From: CAIYRG01 sp035318785
Lineage (GTDB): Bacteria > Pseudomonadota > Alphaproteobacteria > Micropepsales > Micropepsaceae
Direction of reading: 5' to 3'
NCBI GenBank assembly: GCA_035318785.1
Contig: DATHDZ010000238.1
Coordinates: 1 to 11,755, forward strand
Length of the DNA stretch: 11,755 nucleotides
Every line of letters begins with the position of its first letter. Position 1 is the first letter of the stretch. The position numbers were made by a program, and so were the translations under genes. A model generated the notes under the pieces. The model ran no database searches and was not told the DNA's origin. It was given only the letters and a program-made list of their open reading frames with translations. Below are positions 7,229 through 11,755 of this stretch, one piece after another.

Positions 7229-7257
7229 TTGAACCGGGCTCCTCGCCCCGCTATCTG
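7229..7257 (+). promoter_or_regulatory. Candidate promoter for yebC
   Basis: TTGAAC (7229-7234), a 17-nt spacer and TATCTG (7252-7257) precede yebC. The predicted start near 7264 gives a leader of about 22 nt with GGAA before the ATG. The -35 fits well and the -10 moderately. It begins just after the stop codon of the upstream dioxygenase gene. Confidence 0.35.
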
Positions 7258-7285
7258 ACCCGCCGATCAGCTTTGGAAAACCGCC

Positions 7286-8038
7286 ATGGCCGGCCATTCC
7301 CAGTTCAAGAACATCATGTTCCGGAAGAACAAGCAGGACGCCCAGCGTTCCAAGCTGTTCTCCAAGCTTTCCCGCGAAATCACGGTGTCGGCGAAGCAAG
7401 GCCTCCCCGATCCCGCACACAATCCCCGCCTGCGCGTGGCCATCATGGCCGCCAAGGCCCAGAGCATGTCCAAGGACGTGATCGACCGGGCCATCAAGAA
7501 GAGTCAGGGCGGGGACGCGGAAAATTACGAGGAGGTGCGCTATGAGGGCTATGGGCCCGGCGGCGTCGCGATCATCGTCGAGGCTTTGACCGACAACCGG
7601 AACCGCACCGCCTCCGACGTACGCGCTGCCTTTTCCAAATATGGCGGGGCCATGGGCGAGAACGGTTCGGTCTCCTTCATGTTCAGCCGCGTGGGATGCA
7701 TCGTCTATCCCGGCAGCATCGGCGATGCCGACGCCATGCTAGAAGCCGCCATCGAAACGGGCGCCGATGAATCCATTTCATCGAGCGAAGGTCATGAATT
7801 CCTCTGCCGTGTCGAAGATTTCTCTGCCGTCCGCGACGCGCTGGAAGCCAAGCTCGGCCCGCCGCAAAGCGCCAAGATCATCTGGCGGCCGGGCAATATC
7901 GTTCCGGTGAACGATGATGAGGCCGGCGAGGCGCTGACCAAATTGCTCGATGTCCTGGACGATCATGACGATGTGCAGAACGTCTACGCCAATTATGAAT
8001 TGAGCGACTCGCTCATGGAAAAACTCTCGGCGGCATAA
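7286..8038 (+). CDS. yebC: YebC/PmpR-family protein
   Basis: 250-residue protein with the family's unmistakable start MAGHSQFKNIM and the following RSKLFSKLSREITVSAKQGLPDP and EALTDNRNRTASDVRAAFSKYGG segments. The family is annotated as DNA-binding transcriptional regulator (PmpR, YebC); members have more recently also been linked to relieving ribosome stalling on proline-rich stretches. It is cytoplasmic. Residue 12 is Phe (IMFRKN) where His is usual (IMHRK). In most alphaproteobacteria yebC directly precedes ruvC; here a reversed phosphotransferase gene separates them. The ATG is fixed by the conserved MAGHS start. Confidence 0.95.
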   Translation: MAGHSQFKNIMFRKNKQDAQRSKLFSKLSREITVSAKQGLPDPAHNPRLRVAIMAAKAQSMSKDVIDRAIKKSQGGDAENYEEVRYEGYGPGGVAIIVEALTDNRNRTASDVRAAFSKYGGAMGENGSVSFMFSRVGCIVYPGSIGDADAMLEAAIETGADESISSSEGHEFLCRVEDFSAVRDALEAKLGPPQSAKIIWRPGNIVPVNDDEAGEALTKLLDVLDDHDDVQNVYANYELSDSLMEKLSAA

Positions 8039-8043
8039 GAGTT

Positions 8044-8113
8044 CCCTCTCCCCTCCGAGGGAGAGGGCGGCGCGCCGGAGCGATTTCGCGACCGCGCGCC
8101 AGGTGAGGGGGAG
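8044..8113. repeat. REP-like GC-rich palindromic element, possible bidirectional terminator
   Basis: Between the convergent ends of yebC and the phosphotransferase gene lies a compact palindromic element. CCCTCTCCC (8044-8052) pairs perfectly with GGGAGAGGG (8059-8067) around a 6-nt loop. Immediately after, GGCGCG (8069-8074) pairs with CGCGCC (8095-8100), and the element ends in GGTGAGGGGGAG, which could also pair with the first CT-rich arm. This layout is the style of dispersed intergenic REP elements common in alphaproteobacterial genomes. The first hairpin lacks a T-run directly after it, but a T-rich stretch follows at 8114-8123, so it may help end both converging transcripts. Only one copy is in the window, so repetition elsewhere is inferred. 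Confidence 0.6.
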
Positions 8114-8140
8114 TTGTTCTTTTCGCTCAGGGAAGAATTG

Positions 8141-9205
8141 TCACAGCGAGGGCGAAATTGTCTGACTTATCTGCCGTAGTGCGGTTTCGATTATTGCCCG
8201 GGGAACGACGGCCCGATTGAGAAATTCAACCCACGCGCTCAAGTCGACAATAGCGGCCATTTCTCGCCATCGCGTCGGCAAATGTCCGCCACCCCGCTTA
8301 TAGCCGAGCGCGACGCCGTCGGAAAACCCGGCGAGGGTCCCGAGCGGGGGACGCAGCAAATTGCCGAGATCGAAAAATGGGGTGCCGCTAAAGGCAAATT
8401 CCCAATCCAACACCGCTGACAGCGTGTGCCCGTTTGGGCCGCCCGTCACCAGTATATTCGATCCACCGAAATCCGAATGAGTGAGGCAGGGCGCTTGTTG
8501 CCACTCATCGAGAATTCCCCCTTTCTCTTCGATGAACTTCAACAATCGCTCCGTCAATTCTTTGCCAAGACGTTCGCCGGCAAGTCCGCGCGAGACGTAT
8601 TCGCTCACAAAGAGAATCAACCCGCGACGTCCCACATCCACTGGTTCTTCGATTCTTAAGGACTCGTCGAAAAATCCCGTTTGATCAAAGGTAACTCGAT
8701 TGATAGCCGCTAATGCCGTACCGACAGACGTGGCGAGGTTAAATGCATCCTGTGTGCTCAAGCTTGGAGCGATGTGATCGAGGCGATCTCCCTTAACCCA
8801 CTCCATGATTGCGTAAGGAGAACGCGAGATTGGATTGTCACGCGCACTGAACCATAGCTTTGGCAAGGGTAGATCAAACTTGCTTCCGAGAGCGTAAATG
8901 GCCTCTTCCTTCGATGCTGATTCCGGACGCTGCTGATAAATTCTGATGACGACGGGAGCGCGCCCATCTTCAAAATCAACTCGGACATTTGTGTTTGCCA
9001 GTCCACCTGTTAGGGGTGAGACCGCGGAAATTCTGAGATTTGGTGACCAAGGTCGTACGAGGTCATTCGCTTCATCGACGCTAAGCGAGATCGCCGGTGT
9101 AATTCTGGGCCAATCTTCTCTCAAGTGTCCCGCTGCGATGAAAGCTTGCCCAATAGTATTCAGTGCCTGACAATGTAGCGCGATTCCCGCGCAGGCGCGT
9201 CTCAT
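8141..9205 (-). CDS. Phosphotransferase of the APH/choline-kinase fold, probably acquired
   Basis: With the ATG at 9205 the protein has 354 residues. It carries the small-molecule kinase signatures PLTGGLANTN (64-73, nucleotide loop), VVIRIY strand, CLTHSDFGGSNILV with catalytic D245 and N250, and VLDWEFA with metal-binding D267, followed by FFDLGNLLR. Members phosphorylate aminoglycosides, choline, homoserine or other hydroxyl compounds; the substrate cannot be told and resistance should not be assumed. The HSD triplet replaces the commoner HGD. The start is uncertain. The ORF is open upstream to 9316, over ruvC. ATG 9205 has GGAAA 6 nt before it but its start nests with that of ruvC. A TTG at 9124 would leave a more usual N-terminus but has a poor ribosome site. 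Sampled lines are about 42-53 % GC, well below neighbours, and the gene interrupts yebC-ruvC on the opposite strand. Confidence 0.82.
   Translation of the reverse strand: MRRACAGIALHCQALNTIGQAFIAAGHLREDWPRITPAISLSVDEANDLVRPWSPNLRISAVSPLTGGLANTNVRVDFEDGRAPVVIRIYQQRPESASKEEAIYALGSKFDLPLPKLWFSARDNPISRSPYAIMEWVKGDRLDHIAPSLSTQDAFNLATSVGTALAAINRVTFDQTGFFDESLRIEEPVDVGRRGLILFVSEYVSRGLAGERLGKELTERLLKFIEEKGGILDEWQQAPCLTHSDFGGSNILVTGGPNGHTLSAVLDWEFAFSGTPFFDLGNLLRPPLGTLAGFSDGVALGYKRGGGHLPTRWREMAAIVDLSAWVEFLNRAVVPRAIIETALRQISQTISPSL
9146..9174 (+). promoter_or_regulatory. Candidate ruvC promoter
   Basis: TTGCCC (9146-9151), a 17-nt spacer and GACAAT (9169-9174) lie upstream of ruvC, giving a predicted start near 9181 and a 23-nt leader. 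If real, the promoter overlaps the first codons of the divergent phosphotransferase gene, at least when the latter starts at 9205. The motif match is moderate. Confidence 0.3.
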
Positions 9206-9713
9206 GACCATTTTCCGCATTGCCGGCTTCGACCCGGGGCTTTCCCGCACCGGGTGGGGCGTGATCGACGTTGCGGGCTCCAAGCTCACCCATGTCGCCA
9301 ACGGCGTCATCGTCACGCTCGCCTCGCACAGTTTGGGCGTGCGGCTCGCCGCGCTGCATCAAGGTATTTGCGCGGTTTTGATCGAACATTCGCCCCATGC
9401 GGTTGCCGTGGAACAGGCCTTTGTCGCCCGCGATCCTCTGGCGGCGCTGAAGCTCGGCCATGCGCGGGCCATCGCGCTGCTCGCCGCCGCGGAAGCTGGG
9501 CTGACCATCGCCGAATACGCGCCCAACCACATCAAGAAATCCGTCGTCGGTGTCGGTCACGCGGACAAGATCCAAGTCCAGGCGATGGTGCGGCGCCTGC
9601 TTCCCGCCGTGTCTTTCGAAAGCGCGGATGCCGCGGATGCTCTGGCTTGCGCCATCGCCCATGCGCACCTCGCCGGCACGCGCTCGCGCATCGCCGCAGC
9701 CCTCGCGCAATGA
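9204..9713 (+). CDS. ruvC: Holliday junction resolvase RuvC
   Basis: 169-residue endonuclease that cuts Holliday junctions symmetrically together with the RuvAB branch-migration motor. The four acidic catalytic residues are present: GFDPGLSRTGWG with D10, AVEQAF with E70, and SADAADALA with D142 and D145. FVARDPLAALKLGHARA and the KKSVVGVGHADKIQV loop are typical. The ATG shares bases with a possible minus-strand ATG of the neighbouring phosphotransferase gene. Its last codons overlap the ruvA start by 4 nt (ATGA), indicating coupled translation. No strong ribosome site precedes its ATG. Confidence 0.97.
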   Translation: MTIFRIAGFDPGLSRTGWGVIDVAGSKLTHVANGVIVTLASHSLGVRLAALHQGICAVLIEHSPHAVAVEQAFVARDPLAALKLGHARAIALLAAAEAGLTIAEYAPNHIKKSVVGVGHADKIQVQAMVRRLLPAVSFESADAADALACAIAHAHLAGTRSRIAAALAQ

Positions 9714-10330
9714 TCGGGAAATTGACGGGACGCGTCGATTCCGTTGGGCCCGACCATGCGATCATCGATGTCGGCGGCGTCGGTTATGTCGTGCATTGTG
9801 CCAGCTCGACTCTGTCGCGTCTCGCGGTGGGCTCCACGGCGAGCCTCGCGGTCGAAACCAAAGTCTCCGATGACGCCATCCGGCTCTACGGTTTTCTTGC
9901 CGCCGATGAGCGCGAATGGTTCCGCCTGCTGCAGACGGTGCAGGGCGTGGGTGCGCGCGTGGCGTTGGCCATTCTCTCGGCATTGAAGATCGCTGAACTG
10001 GAGCGCGCTCTCGTGCTCGGCGACAAATCGGTGGTGGGACGCGCGCAAGGTGTGGGGCCCAAGCTTGCCACGCGCATCGTGACCGAATTGAAAGACAAGG
10101 CTCCGGCCCTTGTCCTGCAGCGCAGCGCGGAAAGCGGCGAGCGCGCGGGCGGCCTGCAGGCGCCGCACCCGGTGGAATCGGACGCCATCGCGGCGCTGGT
10201 GAAACTCGGTTACTCGCAAATGACCGCCGCGGACGCCATTGTGCGGGCGAGCCAGGCGATAGGCCCCAATGCCGACGCCTTGCCGCTCGATGCATTGATC
10301 CGCGAATCCTTGCGTCAGCTGGCCCGATAG
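9710..10330 (+). CDS. ruvA: Holliday junction branch-migration subunit RuvA
   Basis: 206-residue protein beginning MIGKLTGRVDSVGPDHAIIDVGGVGYVVHC, the canonical RuvA OB-fold. It is followed by RLYGFLAADEREWFRLLQTVQGVGARVALAIL with the first helix-hairpin-helix, and AQGVGPKLATRIVTELKDK with the second. The C-terminal three-helix domain that contacts RuvB ends at RESLRQLAR. RuvA tetramers bind Holliday junctions and load the RuvB hexamers. The ATG at 9710 overlaps the ruvC stop (ATGA). The much longer reading frame extending upstream through ruvC is not coding. The usual downstream partner ruvB is displaced by about 730 bp because a toxin-antitoxin pair lies between. Confidence 0.97.
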   Translation: MIGKLTGRVDSVGPDHAIIDVGGVGYVVHCASSTLSRLAVGSTASLAVETKVSDDAIRLYGFLAADEREWFRLLQTVQGVGARVALAILSALKIAELERALVLGDKSVVGRAQGVGPKLATRIVTELKDKAPALVLQRSAESGERAGGLQAPHPVESDAIAALVKLGYSQMTAADAIVRASQAIGPNADALPLDALIRESLRQLAR

Positions 10331-10338
10331 CCTAAACT
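10310..10338 (+). promoter_or_regulatory. Candidate promoter of the toxin-antitoxin pair
   Basis: TTGCGT (10310-10315), a 17-nt spacer and TAAACT (10333-10338) lie across the end of ruvA. The -10 box abuts and overlaps the palindromic repeats that follow, the arrangement expected for a promoter repressed by its own antitoxin. Both boxes are imperfect matches. Confidence 0.35.
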
Positions 10339-10356
10339 GACTAGTCAGACTAGTCA
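10338..10356. promoter_or_regulatory. Probable autoregulatory operator: two tandem GACTAGTCA palindromes
   Basis: GACTAGTCA occurs twice head to tail with no spacing (10339-10347 and 10348-10356). The first copy is embedded in the perfect 12-bp palindrome CTGACTAGTCAG (10337-10348), and each copy is itself a near-perfect inverted repeat. The repeats fill the short space between the ruvA stop and the antitoxin ribosome site. Phd/YefM-type antitoxins bind palindromes in exactly this position, and toxin-antitoxin complexes bind adjacent copies cooperatively. The structure is seen; the binding is inferred. Confidence 0.7.
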
Positions 10357-10365
10357 GGAGCGATG

Positions 10366-10623
10366 ATGAAACATTGGGCCCTACAGGACGCGAAGGCGCG
10401 GCTATCGGAACTCGTCCGCGCCGCGGAAAAGGAACCGCAATCCATTACATTGCGCGGGGAAGAGGCTGCAGTTCTCATTTCTGCGGCGGAATACCGTCGG
10501 CTGCAGGGCAAAGGAAAAGCTCCGAAACGGCCAATGACACTGTTGGAAGCGTTACGCGCTTGTCCCTATGAACTCGAGATTCCACCGCGCACCAAAGACC
10601 GCGACCGCGATATCGGCCTATGA
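10366..10623 (+). CDS. Antitoxin of the Phd/YefM family (partner of VapC toxin)
   Basis: Small protein of 85 residues with the Phd/YefM N-terminal DNA-binding and dimer domain: KHWALQDAKARLSELVRAAEKEPQSITLRGEEAAVLISAAEYRRL. A charged, probably disordered C-terminal tail (ELEIPPRTKDRDRDIGL) would wrap the toxin. It should neutralise the downstream PIN-domain RNase and repress its own operon with it. Two ATGs are adjacent (10363 and 10366); AGGAG at 10356-10360 is 5 nt from the second and only 2 nt from the first, so the second is preferred. It overlaps the toxin gene by 4 nt (ATGA). The sequence is AT-richer than ruvA, suggesting acquisition. Confidence 0.9.
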   Translation: MKHWALQDAKARLSELVRAAEKEPQSITLRGEEAAVLISAAEYRRLQGKGKAPKRPMTLLEALRACPYELEIPPRTKDRDRDIGL

Positions 10624-11030
10624 GTTTTCTTTTGGACACTTGCGTGCTTTCGGAAAGCACGAAGACCGATCCAAATGATGGCGTACTGAGCTGGCTGGAC
10701 CAGACCGCGGAAAATCTGAAGTACGCCAGCGTGCTGTCGTTGGCGGAAATAAAATTCGGGATTTTATGTTCGCCCGGCGGCCAAAGACGGACGAAACTCG
10801 AACATTGGTATGAAAATGTGTTGCGCCCATCGGCCGCGGAGCGCGTGCTTCCGTTTGACGAAGCCACAGCCTTGAAGTGGGCTGAGATCAAAGCCCAGTA
10901 TCGCAACGCGCCCGTCTTGGATGCGCAAATCGCTGCCACGGCTCTGGCTCATGGCCTGACGCTGGTCACGCGTAACACCCGTGATTTTGCTTTTGCGGGC
11001 CTTGCCGTCTTCAATCCGTGGGCAAAGTGA
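10620..11030 (+). CDS. vapC: VapC-type PIN-domain toxin (putative endoribonuclease)
   Basis: 136-residue protein with the complete set of PIN-domain acidic residues: LLDTCVLSE with D6, LSLAEIKFG with E43, VLDAQIAATAL with D101, and TRNTRDF with D122. These coordinate Mg2+/Mn2+ in VapC-like RNases, which cut tRNA or rRNA when freed from antitoxin. The start ATG overlaps the antitoxin stop. All key residues are intact, so the toxin is probably functional. Codon and base use are AT-richer than in the ruv genes (about 45-52 % GC in the lines counted). ruvB begins 30 nt after its stop. Confidence 0.92.
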   Translation: MSFLLDTCVLSESTKTDPNDGVLSWLDQTAENLKYASVLSLAEIKFGILCSPGGQRRTKLEHWYENVLRPSAAERVLPFDEATALKWAEIKAQYRNAPVLDAQIAATALAHGLTLVTRNTRDFAFAGLAVFNPWAK

Positions 11031-11060
11031 AGCACAGTGCGGTCGACCCTGAGTCGAGCC

Positions 11061-11755
11061 ATGCCAGCAGCCAAGCCCAAACCGGATTCCGCCAAGGAAG
11101 GCAGCCGCCTCGTCGCGCCCGAGCGCCGTGAGGAGGACGAGCTGGAGGCGAGCCTGCGTCCCAAGCGGCTCGCCGACTTCATCGGCCAGCAACAGGTGCG
11201 AGAGAATCTGTCGGTTTTCATCGAAGCCGCCAAAGCGCGCGGCGAACCGCTCGATCATGTGCTGTTCTCTGGTCCGCCGGGTCTGGGCAAGACGACGCTG
11301 GCGCAGATCGTCGCCCGCGAGCTCGGCGTTGGTTTCCGCTCCACCTCGGGCCCTGTGCTGGTGCGCGCCGGGGACCTCGCGGCGCTGCTCACCAATCTTG
11401 AGCCGCGCGACGTGCTCTTCATCGACGAGATCCACCGCCTCAATCCGGCGGTCGAGGAGATCCTTTATCCGGCGATGGAGGATTTCGAACTCGATCTGAT
11501 CATCGGCGAGGGGCCTTCGGCGCGTTCGGTGAAGATCGGGCTTGCGCCCTTCACACTCATCGGCGCCACCACGCGCTCCGGCCTTCTGACGACACCGTTG
11601 CGTGACCGCTTCGGGATTCCGATGCGCCTGTCCTTCTACGAGACCAAGGAGCTGATGCAGATCGTGGCGCGCGGCGCGCGCGTGCTCGGTCTGCCGCTTA
11701 CCACCGACGGCGCCCATGAGATCGCCATGCGCTCGCGCGGCACGCCGCGCATCGC
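11061..11755 (+). CDS. ruvB: Holliday junction DNA helicase RuvB, C-terminus cut off by window edge
   Basis: The reading frame from the ATG at 11061 is open for 231 residues to the window edge; full RuvB is about 340-350. It is the AAA+ ATPase that drives branch migration on RuvA-bound junctions. Visible motifs are the entry segment LRPKRLADFIGQ (32-43), Walker A GPPGLGKT (71-78), Walker B VLFIDEIHRL (118-127) with D122/E123, GATTR (168-172) and LRDRFGIPMRLSFY (180-193). The N-terminal 30 residues are a charged tail of low conservation, so the start could be slightly different. No obvious promoter or strong ribosome site lies in the 30 nt after vapC, so expression may depend on read-through from ruvCA or the toxin-antitoxin promoter. 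Confidence 0.96.
   Translation, partial: MPAAKPKPDSAKEGSRLVAPERREEDELEASLRPKRLADFIGQQQVRENLSVFIEAAKARGEPLDHVLFSGPPGLGKTTLAQIVARELGVGFRSTSGPVLVRAGDLAALLTNLEPRDVLFIDEIHRLNPAVEEILYPAMEDFELDLIIGEGPSARSVKIGLAPFTLIGATTRSGLLTTPLRDRFGIPMRLSFYETKELMQIVARGARVLGLPLTTDGAHEIAMRSRGTPRI

Noticed and set aside
9254..10330. 358-residue plus-strand ORF that ends as RuvA, suggesting a RuvC/RuvA-like fusion
   Set aside because: Its first ~150 residues are an out-of-frame reading of ruvC, Arg-rich and motif-free. Canonical RuvA begins MIGKLTG at 9710.
10764..11717. 317-residue minus-strand ORF opposite vapC and ruvB
   Set aside because: Antisense to VapC and RuvB, both with intact catalytic motifs; the composition is that of a shadow frame.
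1..11755. CRISPR array, tRNA, rRNA, insertion sequence or phage integration site
   Set aside because: No regularly spaced repeats, no cloverleaf or rRNA segment, no transposase or integrase, and no target-site duplication could be seen around either acquired segment.

Overview
The window is an 11.8 kb piece of a GC-rich (about 60-65 %) alphaproteobacterial chromosome. The evidence is the housekeeping gene order and protein style: a small coiled-coil protein next to zapA, a 6S RNA between zapA and the 5-formyltetrahydrofolate cyclo-ligase gene, then a YmdB-like phosphodiesterase, yebC and ruvC-ruvA-ruvB. The order or genus cannot be fixed from the sequence alone.

Layout. On the minus strand, positions 1-3948 hold a tight central-carbon operon tkt > gap > pgk, with gaps of 3 and 5 nt; pgk runs off the left edge. 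A 175-bp divergent intergenic region follows. On the plus strand come a DUF4164-type coiled-coil protein, zapA, the 6S RNA gene, ygfA and a YmdB-family phosphodiesterase (2 nt after ygfA). After these are a class III extradiol dioxygenase gene (DODA/YgiD type) and yebC. A GC-rich palindromic element sits between the convergent yebC and an AT-richer phosphotransferase (APH-fold) gene on the minus strand. Next are ruvC and ruvA (ATGA overlap), a Phd/VapC toxin-antitoxin pair (ATGA overlap) and the start of ruvB, which runs off the right edge.

How it fits together. tkt/gap/pgk serve the pentose-phosphate and glycolytic/gluconeogenic pathways. ZapA stabilises the FtsZ ring. 6S RNA binds the housekeeping RNA polymerase holoenzyme and is probably co-expressed with ygfA. 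RuvABC process Holliday junctions. Two stretches look acquired: the phosphotransferase gene between yebC and ruvC, and the toxin-antitoxin pair between ruvA and ruvB. Both are visibly AT-richer than their neighbours (hand-counted lines of about 42-53 % GC against about 67 % in ruvC), and both interrupt the usual yebC-ruvC-ruvA-ruvB series.

I found no clearly undescribed system. The most interesting items are the doubly interrupted ruv locus, the tandem 9-bp palindromic operator of the toxin-antitoxin pair, the 6S RNA promoter whose -10 box is built from the zapA stop codon, and the nested divergent start codons of the phosphotransferase gene and ruvC.
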